In this document: positions 37,665 to 50,752 of the stretch, piece by piece | Layout: every line of letters begins with the position of its first letter | Numbering within the stretch: the stretch's first letter is position 1 | Made by a program: the position numbers and the translations under genes | Source: Xylocopa sonorina | Taxonomy: Eukaryota > Arthropoda > Insecta > Hymenoptera > Apidae | DNA length: 64,000 nt | Direction: 5' to 3' | NCBI RefSeq assembly: GCF_050948175.1 | Contig: NC_135198.1 | Coordinates: 13,628,501 to 13,692,500, forward strand | The notes under the pieces: generated by a model | What the model was told of the DNA's origin: nothing | Database searches by the model: none | Seen by the model: the letters and a program-made list of their open reading frames with translations, nothing else

Positions 37665-40600
37665 ATGGCGACATATTTGAAGCGAACGTCAAAATTGTTT
37701 GATATTTCTTTGACACGACCATTAGTGGATATTAGTCTTCGGGATTTAATGTGCCCAGTGTGCCGTAGTATCCTGATCGAACCAGTAACATTGCCGTGCG
37801 CGCACAATCTTTGTTTAAAATGTTTGAAAGGTACTTTCGAGCACAATAGCTTGAGTTGTCCTCTCTGTAGAGTACGAGTCGGCTCTTGGCTACGTACAGC
37901 AACGAAAAGCGAAACATTAGTTAACAACAATCTTTGGGAATTAATCCGGACTAAATTCTCCAAGGAAGTTGAAAGGAAATACAACGGCGACGACAGAAAT
38001 ATCGATTTGAATGCTGGTAAGTTTCTTGTTAGACAAGATAAACAAACATAACATAACCTCTGTAAGAAACACAGTTACACATAACTACTTACTTACACAT
38101 ATGGAAATGTACACAACTATGTGTACGTATCTATTATTTTAGTACAAGTCGATGTTATCTTTAGTTGAACATGTGAACACTTTTCTTGTTTAACAACGGC
38201 ATTCGTCGCTGTTGGGGAAGATATCTAAATTTAACATAATATATATATATATATATATATTATAGATTTCTATCTTTAATGCATAATGCATAGACATATT
38301 ATGAATTATTTTTTCTATCCAGACTTTACCAGCACGAATAAGGTACTTAGTACAGCCGGAGAAATTCGACAAGAATATGAAGTGCAACTTCAAATGGCAG
38401 AGGAAGAAATACGATGTCAAAGAAAAGCTGAACAAATAGCCAGCGAGGCTTTAATTCGCAAGATTCAAGAAGAGGAACAACAACAACAGTTAGCTCAATT
38501 AACTCAAGATCAGTTGCTTGCTAAATCATTGGTAAAGCAGCAACTCGAAGACAAGCATCAAGAAGTGTCCAAATATAACCACTCCCTTAGTGTATCTAAT
38601 AGTTCTTTTAATTCCGCAAAGCTTAACGTTGCCACTATGACCGAGGTGAATTCCTCTAAAGTAGAACCTCATACCTCGAAGTGTGGGAAAATGTCTTTCC
38701 CGGAGTCTGAGGACAGTTCAGGGTTAAAAAAATCAAATATTGCGTTAATATCGAAAATTCGTGCTGAAAGATATGCATCCAATACAAAAAACAATGCGGA
38801 CTTGTCTAGTACATGTACAGATTCTACGAGTAAATTTTATTGTCAAAAATCAATGCCTGTATATAATGCTATTTCAAGGACTTTAAAACATCAAACGGCA
38901 ACAAAAATAATAGATCCTTGTGTCTCAAAGTGTTCGTTAGAACCTAGAACATCTTCATCAAAGATATATGGTACTCAAAGCAAAGAAGAATTGCACATAC
39001 CAAATGACGTCGTGAATAGCAAAAGGAAAAGTTTAGGCGTGGAGGTGTACGTGTCCTCGGGAGACGACGATGAAAGAATGGGAAGTGCCGAAAGTGCTGG
39101 AAGTCACGATAGTATTAATCAAGAAATTCATCATTTTAAACCTATCAAAGCCATGCCAAGAACACCATTGAAGATATCTACAGGTCAGATTGCATTTTCG
39201 TTATATTTTATTTGTATGTTCAAATTTCGGATGTTCTTTATACAATCTATCCAATAATTTATTACAGATGGCAGACAAATAGATCCAAAATTAATCAGAG
39301 TTGTTCCTATTCTAAAGAGGATATCCAATGTTATACCTAAACCTCCATCTCAAGCTCATTTGAAACGAATTGTTGGATGTTCTTGGAGTGCATTCAGAGG
39401 TAGGTTAATTATTCGTAATGCAATAGAATACTTAATAACTAATAAAAACACTTATAATGCTGTAAAATTTAGTATTACCAGTAGAAATGTGATCACGTTT
39501 TTGGACATTATAGGAAAAACTAAATCGAATTTTAAAGAGAAAGATATATGCAAGGAAACAATTGGGCAGAAACCATCAACATCCTGTAATCAGATGCATA
39601 TAATTGCTGGCAGAATGACAAAATGTCAAACCCATGACAGTATTCGGAAACTTGATTTTGTTTCGGAAGCATCATCCGATACGAATAAAAATTATGCCAA
39701 GAATATAATTAATGGTACTAATAAAATCAGTAAAAAGTTAGTATTAGAGGAGCATAGAGATATTAGAAGGGTAGAAAAATCCTGGAAATCTCATATTAGA
39801 AATGGTATGGTATGTAAATCTAAACAACAAAAAAGCTTGTGGACTATAAAAGACATTAAAATTCCAACGAATACGAAAAACGTGATCGATACCGAAACAA
39901 GAAATCCAACTTCTTCCTCTATATCTATAAAAGTGAGTTCACCTTGCGACGAAGAATCCGAGATACAAGAAGAGGGTGAAATAACAATCGAAAATATTGC
40001 AGAAAGAATAAAGAAGAGGAAAATAAACTCCGATAAAAAGAATTCCACTAGTGTATGTTTTTTAAATTCGGATTTAGAAACAATTGTAAAAAGGAACACG
40101 AGAAAGAGATTATGTAGGAAGGAAGAACCCGGACGTAAGATGACTGACAACGTTCCTGTTGCAATGCAAAAACAGACTAGAACTAAGTTTACTACAACTG
40201 CCTTACCGAAATCGAAACAGCGAAGTAGAGCATGTCCGACTAAACAATCCAGTACAGAAAGTTCCGAGATGAGTAACACCTCCGTAGCGTTTAATTGCCA
40301 GATTGGTAATTCTGACCTAAGAAAAACAACCAAGGACCTGAAACATTCAAACAGTTCTATAAATGATGAACCGGTTATAACATATGAGAATGTGGATGGT
40401 AACAATTGTAATCTGTCGAAATCTTGTGACGAAAATCAAGAATGTGTAACAGAGAATAACAATACTACTGAGACAAGTACTGCTATAGAAAAAAATATAC
40501 TCTCGGACGAAGAAATTATTAAAGAGCAGGAACGAATGGAGAGGCTGGTTATACAAGAAAAAGAAGATTTCGAATTAGCGCAAAGATTGCAAGCAAAATT

Positions 40601-40808
40601 CGACGAAATGGCAAGAATAGCTGGTCGAACTAGACGATCTAAAAGAGCGATCGAAAATGAAGGGATTGAATTAGATTTGTACAAAATTGATGCCGGGAGA
40701 AATGTACAAAAAGCAATGAATTCGCATACTGCCAAGTCATCGATTCTTAATCATACTATAAACACTAAGGCTAAGAAACGTGGTAGACCTCCGAAACGTG
40801 TGAAATAA
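37665..40808 (+). CDS. RNF168: RNF168-like RING-type E3 ubiquitin ligase (spliced)
   Basis: Exons 37665-38016, 38323-39183, 39268-39399, 39514-40808; 879 aa. The last intron (39400-39513, 114 nt) is in frame and could be retained, giving 917 aa. The RING finger is near the N-terminus, with zinc ligands C30, C33, C45, H47, C50, C53, C65, C68 (MCPVC...PCAHNLCLKC...CPLC), and is followed by a basic RVGSWLRT stretch as in RNF168. Exon 2 opens with VLSTAGEIRQEYEVQL, resembling the RNF168 KPGELRREYEEEI region, then a helical segment with DQLLAKSLVKQQLE that fits a ubiquitin-interacting (MIU-type) helix. A second such helix, EDFELAQRLQAKFDEM, lies near residue 805. The C-terminus ends in an AT-hook-like KKRGRPPKR. 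Known role of the family: ubiquitinating H2A-type histones at DNA double-strand breaks. RNF169 or a generic paralogue is an alternative. Confidence 0.85.
38238..38262. repeat. (TA)n tract in an RNF168-like intron
   Basis: Pure TA dinucleotides inside the first intron (38017-38322). Confidence 0.9.
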
Positions 40809-40809
40809 A
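40804..40809 (+). terminator. AATAAA overlapping the RNF168-like stop codon
   Basis: The stop codon TAA (40806-40808) lies inside an AATAAA hexamer. It may or may not be used; a cleavage site so close would leave almost no 3' UTR. Confidence 0.3.
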
Positions 40810-41943
40810 ATAATCTATCCGCATTGATCGTTATGCCTGAGAACTATGAACCTTCCAAACGGATGTTCCTATAAATTATAAAAGAAAGATCTAGATTTCA
40901 ACTCGTACAATATTTTATCTATCTTAATCGATTTATTTGCGTGACTTGACACATGCGTACCTGGATGTATTAATGCGACAGTTTAAAAAACCAAGAGATT
41001 TTAATGCATTTAGAAAGTGACTAACGAATGTATATAATTTCAATTGTATCCTTTCAAATGCTATCTCTCGTTGAAGTTATTAACGAAAGACCAGTTGATA
41101 TCTTGTAATGCCACATGGTGAACTCCGAGATTATTTAGACGACTACCACCCTATCTTGTCCATATCTAACGGTGACATATGTCCTCTATACCAGTACAAC
41201 ACCAATATTTCTCGTGATGCTTTTTGTTCGCCACCTTCGAGAAGGTACGATACGATGTACGTAGTATCTTTATCTGGAACTCTACATCCGTGAGACGAAC
41301 ATTTGATCGTTCAATGTACACAATTGTATTTCGAAACATATTTTTTATTTACATTCGACGTCAAAAGTCGATGCACCTATAGTATTGAACGTGATCGTAA
41401 AATGATACAAACTGTCCTGAAAATATATATATATAAAAGATATAAAACATGGAATTCTTGAGATTAAAAAAATTATAGCTTTAAAAAGAGTTACTATGTT
41501 TAAAAACAATATACAAAATACACAGTAGTACTGTTATCGCGTTTTTTAATAGGATATGTGAATTACGGTTAAGTATTCAATTTATAAATACTATGGTAAC
41601 TGTTGCAAGTTAACACTAATTGAAATATAACAGTTTTTTTTCTTTTTTTTTTTTTTTTTTTTAATACAAAAACAAGAAGAAATGTGCGAATTTTCGTAAA
41701 TTATAAATCAAAAAGATCGAAAGACTTATCATGTGGAACCTTTTCGATTTTACAGTGTTATTTACATAGCGATTTCGGTTATTGGTCGTCTTGTAATCGA
41801 ATGAATATCGGATAAATAGTGACAAAAGCAAAATATTTAAAGAAACGATTAACGTTATGAGGCTGAAATATCCTTCAGTTTTAATCAAATTCCATAGGCA
41901 CAAGAAAGAGAAAGGTAGAGATTTTTTAAAATATTTTTTATTC

Positions 41944-41947
<4 letters not shown>

Positions 41948-42031
<84 letters not shown>
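41948..42031. repeat. (CT)n microsatellite
   Basis: About 84 nt of pure CT. Confidence 0.95.
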
Positions 42032-42035
<4 letters not shown>

Positions 42036-42156
42036 CTTTGTACGCGCGCGCGTCATAATGAATTTGATTTCGTAATTCCAAATTTTTAAATCACATAGTC
42101 AAGTCTGCACACGGCCATTCTTGTTTTATACCATTCGCATCAGCATATTTTCGTTC

Positions 42157-42160
<4 letters not shown>

Positions 42161-42221
<61 letters not shown>
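42161..42221. repeat. (CT)n microsatellite
   Basis: About 60 nt of CT with one interruption, 130 nt after a longer CT tract. Confidence 0.95.
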
Positions 42222-44277
42222 AATATATATATAATGTCTTTCTTTCAGCTCATTGTAATATATATAGGACCTTTGGCGGAATGATAGTTAATCTTACCGA
42301 AATGTCGTTATTGCCGTGCTTCGTCACCGATATAAGAGACGAAATGCTGTAGCCATAAACGCTATGCTTTGTTTGAACAACTTTGAACATATGGTTATTT
42401 AAATGTAGGTTATACGTTTGTAGCTGTAAACGAATAAATAGCATCGACGGAGTATGTACGAGTTATCTCTGATGAATGATGAAAATTTGAGAGAGAGAGA
42501 ATGCGTGCGTGATTGCATTTATATTCCGTCTAATGTTATCAAAGTGCTTCAACGGAAGTTCGCAAAGCAGCGTTGCACTCGTATACTGTTACGCGGCAAT
42601 GGAGAAACATTAAATTTATTCCGTGCTCCGCCAATAGCGATAGTCCTTCACACTTTTCTTTTATACGAATCATAGTTTTTTAATTAAACATAGTGCATAC
42701 TAGGCAGTTGATACTAAATAGTACGTTTAAAAGAAACGTATACCTATCTATAAATATCTTTAAAGTATTTCGAAACAAGCTAAATCGATTGAAGGTAAAA
42801 TTTCTCTGAATACGACTTATCGCGTAATCGTACTAGAAACGCAAATTTAATGAAGATATAGAACAACAGATGTATGAAATTAAACTAAATAAACTATAAG
42901 ATTTACACAAATGTATAAAGAAAATATTTACATATATGTAGAGCGATTACACGCTGTTGTCGAAAAATATATATATATATATATATATAACTAAATAAAA
43001 GAATAGCGTGATATATATGTATGTATGTATATACATGATATAATCCAGAGTTGAGATTGAACAAACGGATGAAAGAGTAACGCAAACGTAATAGGCGGTA
43101 CAGATTTTTAAGTCGTTTTTATATGCATTACATGTCATCCTATAAATAGACATTAATTTACTGAAAGTAACGAAAAGGAAGCAATTATCAAGTACTTGAT
43201 TGTACCATCGTTCTTCCTAATACCTTTTATGTACGAACACGAATAAACAAATGTAATTATTCTGCAAATCATTTCTTGTTACGTATACATAACTATACAC
43301 TGATAAGTGATTCCTCAAATACGTTTACGTCAACGGAAAGGGACTCTCGATCGAGTTTAGTTCAAGGATCATTGGCGTTGTACGATTAAAGTAAATCAAA
43401 TTTAAATTACATTATCCAATATATATGCATGTATATGTAATTAAGCACCGCTAATAAGGTGTTCGGTCGTAGAATCCGGTTTATTATCAATGTATCACCG
43501 CTTCATCAGTTGCATCACATTGCACCATCAATTTATATATCATAAAATTGCAGAAAATGATAATATGTACATATATGTATGTATATAACTTATATGCGAA
43601 CGACAATTCAGTCAAAGCTATTAATTACAGACTGCGATGTATAGATGTAAATAACTTAATAATGCGAGTTTAGATTATAAATTTCCGTTTGAGTCACCAT
43701 CTACCTAAAAAGTTGATACGTATCGGGAAAAGTAATACCGGCAACGGTTATTGTTACGCTTGCGGTAGTCGAACGATACCAAAATCTTCAACGACCTGTT
43801 CCAACCCGGTCCCAATACCAATAAGGAGTGACGGATAAAATAAAAACTGCATCGTTACCTTATAACGGATTAACTTGAGAAACCAGTTTTATAATTAACT
43901 CCTAGTCGGAAGGAAGTTTATTCTTTGGCCTTTTGCCTTATCGATATTATATCGCAGAATACAGCATCCATTTAGCACGAAAGTGGCCGAGATTGAATTA
44001 ATCGAAAAACATATTTTTCGCTTGACAAAGGAAAGCCACGATTCGACAGTGATATTCAATTCTATAATTTAAAGGAATAAAGCGATCTAGATTACACGTA
44101 GAATGTATCGAGGAAAATAAAGAGAGGAGACGTGAATGAAATAGAGAAGAATTGTCAGAACTGAGAGAAAGAAGTGACGAAAGAGAAAAGCCATAGGTAT
44201 TACATGTAAATATATGCATACATGCGCATACGTATTATCCACAGCATCTATATATGTAACGTATAGAACCACGGCGG

Positions 44278-44351
44278 GTGCAACGTGACCGAAGAACCAC
44301 GTGATCGAGTTAGCCAATCGGAAGGTACGTAGGGAGACGGTCACGTTGCAC
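44278..44351 (+). promoter_or_regulatory. Candidate Cry2 upstream element: E-box within an inverted repeat
   Basis: A 14-nt perfect inverted repeat, GTGCAACGTGACCG (44278-44291) and CGGTCACGTTGCAC (44338-44351), flanks a canonical E-box CACGTG (44298-44303) and a CCAAT motif (44313-44319). Each arm itself holds a CACGTT-type E'-box. A splice-donor-like AAG|GTACGT lies between the arms at about 44322-44330. CLOCK/CYCLE binding to such boxes drives clock genes in animals. The link to Cry2, 2.5 kb downstream, is inferred from order only. Confidence 0.4.
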
Positions 44352-46848
44352 TCGGCGTGGTTTTGTGTTCCCCTTGCTCTTACATCCTATGGCTCCTTCT
44401 CTATATCTGCTGGACAAGTTCTATGCTGGCATATGCGAACGAACAACTGTTCCCTGTGCGCGTGCCGTGTTTCTTCATCGGGGATTCCATCGAGTCTCTT
44501 TGCCCGCCATTCTTCCATCCACAGATGGAAGAATATCATTATCCGAATCCCGCCGCTGGTGCAAACGGTCCTCGCCTCGATAGTGCGTCGTGACTCGCGA
44601 TTCGATTTATCCAGATTCTTACGCGATCGTTTAACCGTCTCTATACCTCGACTGTTGACGTATGCCCACGTATGCCCACGTATGCCTGTGTATGCCTGTG
44701 TATGCCTGCCACTTGTGAAATATCGAATCTAACGCGTCTGCGTCTACGTCTACGTGTCTCTTCTTTTCTTCTTCCACTACCGATAAATCTATTCAGTGTA
44801 TACAACGGCCAACAAGAAACATAACATAATATTCTGGATATATTAAAATGTCCGCGCTTCCATACAATTGTAAGTATTCGTTAGTAAAATTATTGTGTGA
44901 AATTATTTTTAACCCTCCTATTTTACCCGCTTACTCCTCGTTTACTTCGGTTCCCAGTAGTATCGTGTTATATTCGCATTCGATCCTCTTCACCTTGGAT
45001 CATTTTAAAACGTAGTTTACTAGTTTACTTTTTATCAGCCAACAGACGCGTCGATATCCGATGAATGAGACGCTTTTTATGATCGGTCAACTCCGTTTCT
45101 TCGCAGTATTATTATATTCATTGAAATCGGTTCCGCGAGGGGAGGAAACGTTTTAAAAGTAAACAGTACGCATATTAAACATCTCGCGATTTATCAAAAC
45201 TAATTTCATATGTTTGTCCCCAGTTATTTTACATTTATTCGCGAGAGAATAAGTAACATTAAATGAAAAACCATCGGGCAACGAGCGCCGTCGATGCAGC
45301 AGATCGTGGCACGCTCTGTTTTATCGGCGAACGCTGATCGAGAGGTCCGAACTTGTAGCAGTTACGTCACGATCTATCGACAGAAAAGCGATTATGTCAG
45401 TAGGTCAACGTATTATGCCAATTTTATTATTATGTTCTTGTCCGTCGTTGCGTTCCTAATTCTATAACGAGGCGCAACCACTTACGACGATTTAAATGAT
45501 CCGTTTCTGTCCAAGCTGACATTCGTCAGGCTTTCGTTGTTTAAGTTAATAATTTGAAAGCGGCCAATTTTCCGTAGTTAGAAAGACTGATCGTTTCGTT
45601 CACGAAGCCCAATTTAATATTACAGATGTAACGTCAAGGTGGAAAATGCGTGTTCAGGTCACGACTCGCATGTTAATGGTGGAAGGTGTATAATATGGCA
45701 GCGGAAACACAGAGTGGTTAAAAAAATTGTTATGTCTGTTCGCTTGTCTGACGATCGTTGAAATTGATTTGGAAAAGTGAAAGAAATGGAGGCGTTGACA
45801 AAATTTGATGTTCCGAAAAACAAAGCAAACAAGGAGTCGCACAATTATATAACGCGCGTCTATATTCGGGCATAACGGGAAACTGAATGTCAGTTACGTG
45901 AATCGACCTGAAATTAATTGACAGTTGGACGACGTTGGACGAAAATAAAAATTCTGTCCAGCGCCTGTATTGTTTCGCGTTTTACGTCGCGTTTTACGTC
46001 GATTTCATTTTAATTTTTTTTTCAATCGTTGCACATATTTTTGACAGATCCTGTCGTCTGATCGACGACAGAAATAAATCCCACTCGTATTTCCGATCTG
46101 TATCGCCTGTCGCTAAATAAATATTTCTATTAAACGTCACGTTCAACGCGTGACATAATATGCACACACAGGTATATTAAGCCGGTCGTTATCGGTTAAT
46201 CGTTTAATTAACGTAATATCCGCAGTACTTGTGCAGCGCGTCGTGAACGCGGCAGCCATTACGCGATGCTGTTTTCCTTTCCTTTAGCTTTACTAGCTCC
46301 TAGCCTTTAGCAATTATTCTTCCTCTTCAGGTATTCTGGTTTTCCCTCACCTTTCTTGGTTTCGCTATGTCCACCGACGTTTGGTTCGATAGTCGCACAA
46401 GAAATCGCCGATACTTAAAAGGAAAGACAGAACTCCCTGCGATAGTATATCTAGCTGGGAATCGGCAACGAGGTGAAATTCGAAAATTCGGGGGAAGTTA
46501 AGAATGAATCGGCAACGGACGATCCTCGAGAGACAGCGGCCTATTCCTCTTCCATAGCGAAAAGTTTAGCTCCCCACCGAGGCGACATAAAAATCAACTC
46601 TCTTCGCTCGATAGAATCGATCCGTCGGGATGATTGTACACGGTGGCTGAATGTATTTATCTACTGGTATTCGTTCAAGGCCGTGATTTCACGAAGAATT
46701 CACGAAGAGGTGCATACCGTTTTCGGAGCGTCTCTCCCTCGGAGGTGGGAGAGGGGAGAGATAGGCAAATCGACTGAAAATACCACGTAGGAGGGTAGAA
46801 AACGGAGGAGGGGGAGAGGAGAAGGAGAATCACATTCGATGAGGAAAG
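44352..46848 (+). other. Cry2 upstream region, possible 5' UTR intron
   Basis: No coding exon recognised. Open frames here (for example 46473-46790) are out of frame with the Cry2 start and resemble no protein I know. A polypyrimidine-AG near 46317-46331 could serve as an acceptor for a 5' UTR exon. A short tandem of 10-mers (ACGTATGCCC and GTGTATGCCT) sits at about 44658-44707. Confidence 0.4.
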
Positions 46849-49458
46849 ATGACGGGCAGCCGCAATAGTGAAATAAACCCGGAAGTAACGGTACGGGGTG
46901 ACGGCAGGAAGCATACGGTTCATTGGTTTCGCAAAGGTCTCAGGCTCCACGATAATCCGTCGTTGAGGGAGGGTCTCGTCGGGGCCTCCACCTTTCGTTG
47001 CGTGTTCGTTCTGGATCCATGGTTCGCCGGAAGCACGAACGTTGGCATCAATAAATGGAGGTGAGCACGCATCGAGCATAATCGTTAGCTAGTTTGAAGA
47101 TGTTCGCATCGTCTTTGTTTTTTCACGGTTGGTGGTTCACCGACAGATTCCTGCTGCAGTGTTTAGAGGATCTCGACTGTTCGTTGAGAAAACTGAATTC
47201 CAGGCTATTCGTAATAAGAGGACAGCCGGCGGATGCTTTGCCGAAATTGTTCAAGGAATGGGGTACCACAAACTTGACCTTCGAAGAGGATCCAGAGCCA
47301 TTCGGACGCGTTCGTGATCACAATATCTCCGCACTTTGTAACGAACTTGGTATATCGGTGGTTCAAAAAGTCTCCCATACCCTCTACAAGTTGGACGAGT
47401 AAGTCCGAATGTTTCTTTTCGATGATGGTTTCGCGCCTCAGAGATGATAGCGATGTATCGCGTTTTCAGGATCATCGATAGGAACGGCGGAAAACCACCA
47501 TTGACTTATCATCAATTTCAAAATGTCGTCGCCGGCATGGATCCTCCGGAACCACCAGTTCTAACCGTTACGTCCGCCTGTGTAGGCTCGGCCTACACTC
47601 CCTTGAAAGAGGATCACGACGACCATTACGGTGTTCCAACACTGGAAGAACTTGGCGAGTCTCTGCTTCTTTCTTTACCCTCTCTGTTTTTACTCCCGCT
47701 TCGTGATCGAAAAAATAAAAGAAAACAACTAACTTTTTAAATTACCAACAGGTTTCGATACAGAGGGATTGCTTCCGCCTGTATGGGTCGGAGGTGAGAG
47801 CGAAGCTTTGGCACGACTGGAGCGGCATCTCGAGAGAAAGGCATGGGTGGCTAGCTTCGGAAGGCCAAAAATGACTCCGCAATCATTGTTGCCCAGTCAA
47901 ACTGGTCTCTCGCCCTATTTACGATTCGGCTGCTTAAGTACCCGACTATTTTATTACCAGCTCACGGACCTTTATAAGAAGGTATAGAATCGTGAATAAT
48001 GTCTGAGACTGTCTGAGAATAATTTTCTGTTACGAGCTCGATCTCTATCTGTATCGTCCGTTTCTAGATAAAGAAGGCTGTACCGCCTCTTTCGTTGCAC
48101 GGGCAACTTTTGTGGCGCGAATTCTTTTACTGCGCAGCAACGAAGAATCCGAATTTCGATCGGATGCAGGGTAACCCAATTTGCGTACAAATTCCCTGGG
48201 ACAAGAACGTCGAAGCGCTCGCCAAATGGGCAAACGTGAGTGAATTCAAAATATTTGTGTGGTGTGTCTCGTGGACGTAAACGAAAATCGCGTAGTAAAC
48301 GGGAATGCGACGAGATCGATCGATCGTCTTTTGGCTTTCGAAAAGACGAAAGATATTTGTCGAACAGGGTCAGACAGGGTTTCCGTGGATCGATGCGATT
48401 ATGACTCAGCTAAGAGAAGAAGGTTGGATACATCATCTGGCTAGGCACGCTGTCGCTTGTTTCTTGACCAGAGGCGATCTCTGGATCTCTTGGGAGGAAG
48501 GAATGAAGGTAGAACATTGCTCTTGCCCAATTCTCGGCTCTTGATCACGCTCTGCCCGAAATATGTATATATTCGAATGTTTTCCAAGGTATTCGACGAA
48601 CTTTTGTTAGACGCTGACTGGTCCGTTAACGCGGGAATGTGGATGTGGTTATCGTGCAGTTCCTTTTTCCAACAATTTTTCCACTGCTATTGTCCGGTGA
48701 GATTTGGCAGAAAGGCCGATCCGAATGGCGATTACATTAGGTAATTTTTAATTCACGACAACATCGGCTCTATAAAATTAACGAGCTATATCTATAGCTC
48801 TATAGCTATATATTATAGTTTTTTGTTGTTTCTCCCTCTTTTCCATTTATACCTCCTACGCTGACACTATAGGAGGTATCTGCCGGTTCTGAAAAATTTC
48901 CCTACAAGATACATTCACGAGCCGTGGAACGCGCCGCTTAGCGTACAACGTGCAGCGAAGTGTATCATTGGCAAAGATTACTCGTTACCGATGGTAAATC
49001 ATAGCAAGAGCTCTAGGATCAACATCGAAAGGATGAAGCAGGTCTATCAGCAGTTGAACAAGTATCGCGGGAACGGTAAGTTCCATCCTCTCCTTCCTCG
49101 ATGATATCGTAATGAATGTTCGCAGTTTCAGCGGAGAAACTAATTTTTTTTTCTACCACTACAGGAACCTCCCTTAAAAGTGAAACCGTTGGTGAGTGTT
49201 ATCCTGGCTTTTCACCCCTTTTTTTCAGTATCCGATTCGTATTCAACGAATTTACATTAATTACACATTCCATAAGGTTTACTGAACGCGTTACCACCAC
49301 CACCGCCACCGGTGAAGGAGAATGCCGAGGAAAAGAAGAAGATAAAGCAATCTCCACCACCTCCGGAGAATCAACCGAAGATGGAGGCTGTTGTTAAGGC
49401 GACTCAACATCAACACACACACCAACATCAACATCAACGCCAGCATCAGCATCAATAG
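46849..49458 (+). CDS. Cry2: Cryptochrome 2, vertebrate (light-insensitive) type (spliced)
   Basis: Transcriptional repressor of the CLOCK/CYCLE limb of the circadian clock in non-drosophilid insects. Ten coding exons: 46849-47060, 47147-47398, 47470-47654, 47752-47981, 48068-48235, 48368-48508, 48589-48740, 48873-49075, 49165-49191, 49277-49458; 583 aa, in phase. The photolyase-like domain opens with VHWFRKGLRLHDNPSLREGL. The FAD-binding domain shows TGLSPYLRFGCLSTR, HGQLLWREFFYCAATKNPNF, GFPWIDAIMTQLREEGWIHH and WMWLSCSSFFQQFFHCYC. The wording follows vertebrate-type CRY rather than the Drosophila CRY1 photoreceptor. The tail (about residues 515-583) is Pro-rich then Gln/His-rich. The intron 47655-47751 starts with GC instead of GT; only this choice gives the expected LEELGFDTEGL. 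Exon 49165-49191 is a 9-codon microexon with symmetric phase. The start is the first ATG in frame, giving the expected short N-terminus. Confidence 0.97.
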
Positions 49459-50403
49459 CGGCGATAACTACAAGGAACGAATTATTTCGATTACTTCCTA
49501 GCTACAGTATCCAATTCATACAGATTTATTTATTTGCCGTCCTTTTACGATATTCAAATTCGAACACATCGTTCATCGTTGTGTGTTCAAGTTTTGAATC
49601 ACCTCTCTAGTTATAGTTTATTAAAATTCGCATAACGTTACTTTGTTCGTTTCTTAAAAAATGTTTCGATTATTTGGGACAAAATGATTACAACAGATGT
49701 AACGTTCACTTTAAAGAATCGAGAAGTAACGATGGCGCGATTTTTATCATTCTTATCGTTGTACATAAATATATACATGCATCGTAAATAGATTTTTCAT
49801 GCAAACTTGTCTGACAATTAATTTGAAAATCCGATTCGCCGATATTTAAGCAAGGGGAGGACTAGAGAAAAATCAGGATGAATCGAAACGCGAGATGTCG
49901 TCACGTATCGTCGTAGGGAGGGGGATAAAAGAAAAGAAGAATGGGATTTTCGCTGAAAAGAATACGGACAAGCAATTTACTCACTTCGAACATTTAATCC
50001 CCCAGTCGTGTTCTTTAGCAGGAACAAGAGTTGAAGAGAGGCTAATTCGATTTCGCTTGAACTTTGAAACGAACTCGAAGCATTTAATTGACACATTTTG
50101 TCGATCGAATCGCATCGATTCGCCTACAAAGTAGTGAACCGCGGTTTCTTATTTATAATAAATCTTATCATCGCATAACGAACGTTTATTTCGCGTGTCG
50201 CTTTTTAACTTACATCGTTGCACGATCGTTTGCACGGCATCGCGCCAGGGAAGATTTACATTACTAGGATCATTTTATTAGTTTTTTTTCATGTCAACAA
50301 ATGATATATTTTTAGTGCCTATAGTACTTATAGTTTTACAGTACATTTCTCGTTAGATTTAAACAATTACAAATGAACATTCTCCAACACTCAAAGACGG
50401 AAC
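49459..50403 (+). other. Cry2 3' UTR and following non-coding DNA
   Basis: No coding signal. AATAAA at 50157-50162, about 700 nt after the Cry2 stop, is the first good plus-strand poly(A) signal. Confidence 0.5.
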
Positions 50404-50546
50404 TCTAATGTTTCTCGTTTGCAAATTCTTTCTCTCTGCTGCTCGCACGCCCATACACGCGCACACGCATACACATACCGCGCTGATCATACCGTTTCTT
50501 TCATTCTCACTCGCGCATCTGCCCTTTCTCTCTTCTCCTCCTCCTT

Positions 50547-50580
50547 TATCATCATCATTATCATCATCATCATCATCGTT

Positions 50581-50617
<37 letters not shown>

Positions 50618-50752
50618 GCATCATCATCATCATCATCATCATCATCAGCATCATCAGCATCTTCATCATCATCATCATCATTATCATCGTCGTCTTCTTC
50701 TTCTTCTTCTTCTTCTTTTCCTCCTCCTCCTTCTTCTTCTTCTTCTTCTTTA
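50547..50752. repeat. (ATC)n and (TTC)n trinucleotide block
   Basis: About 140 nt of ATC/ATT triplets followed by about 60 nt of TTC/TCC triplets, giving long Ser- or Ile-rich frames that are not genes. Confidence 0.95.

Larger units (their letters stand above)
40809..44277. other. Intergenic region between RNF168-like and Cry2
   Basis: No supportable gene. Contains a poly-T tract (41632-41662), two long (CT)n tracts (41948-42031 and 42161-42221) and a TA tract (42966-42990). The left 200-300 nt are probably RNF168-like 3' UTR. Confidence 0.5.

Noticed and set aside
44301..44732. 143-codon plus frame starting at the E-box element
   Set aside because: No family match; lies in the inferred Cry2 upstream region, and overlapping frames are similarly open.
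46473..46790. Plus frame just upstream of Cry2
   Set aside because: Out of frame with the Cry2 start and ends before it; at most an upstream reading frame in the leader.
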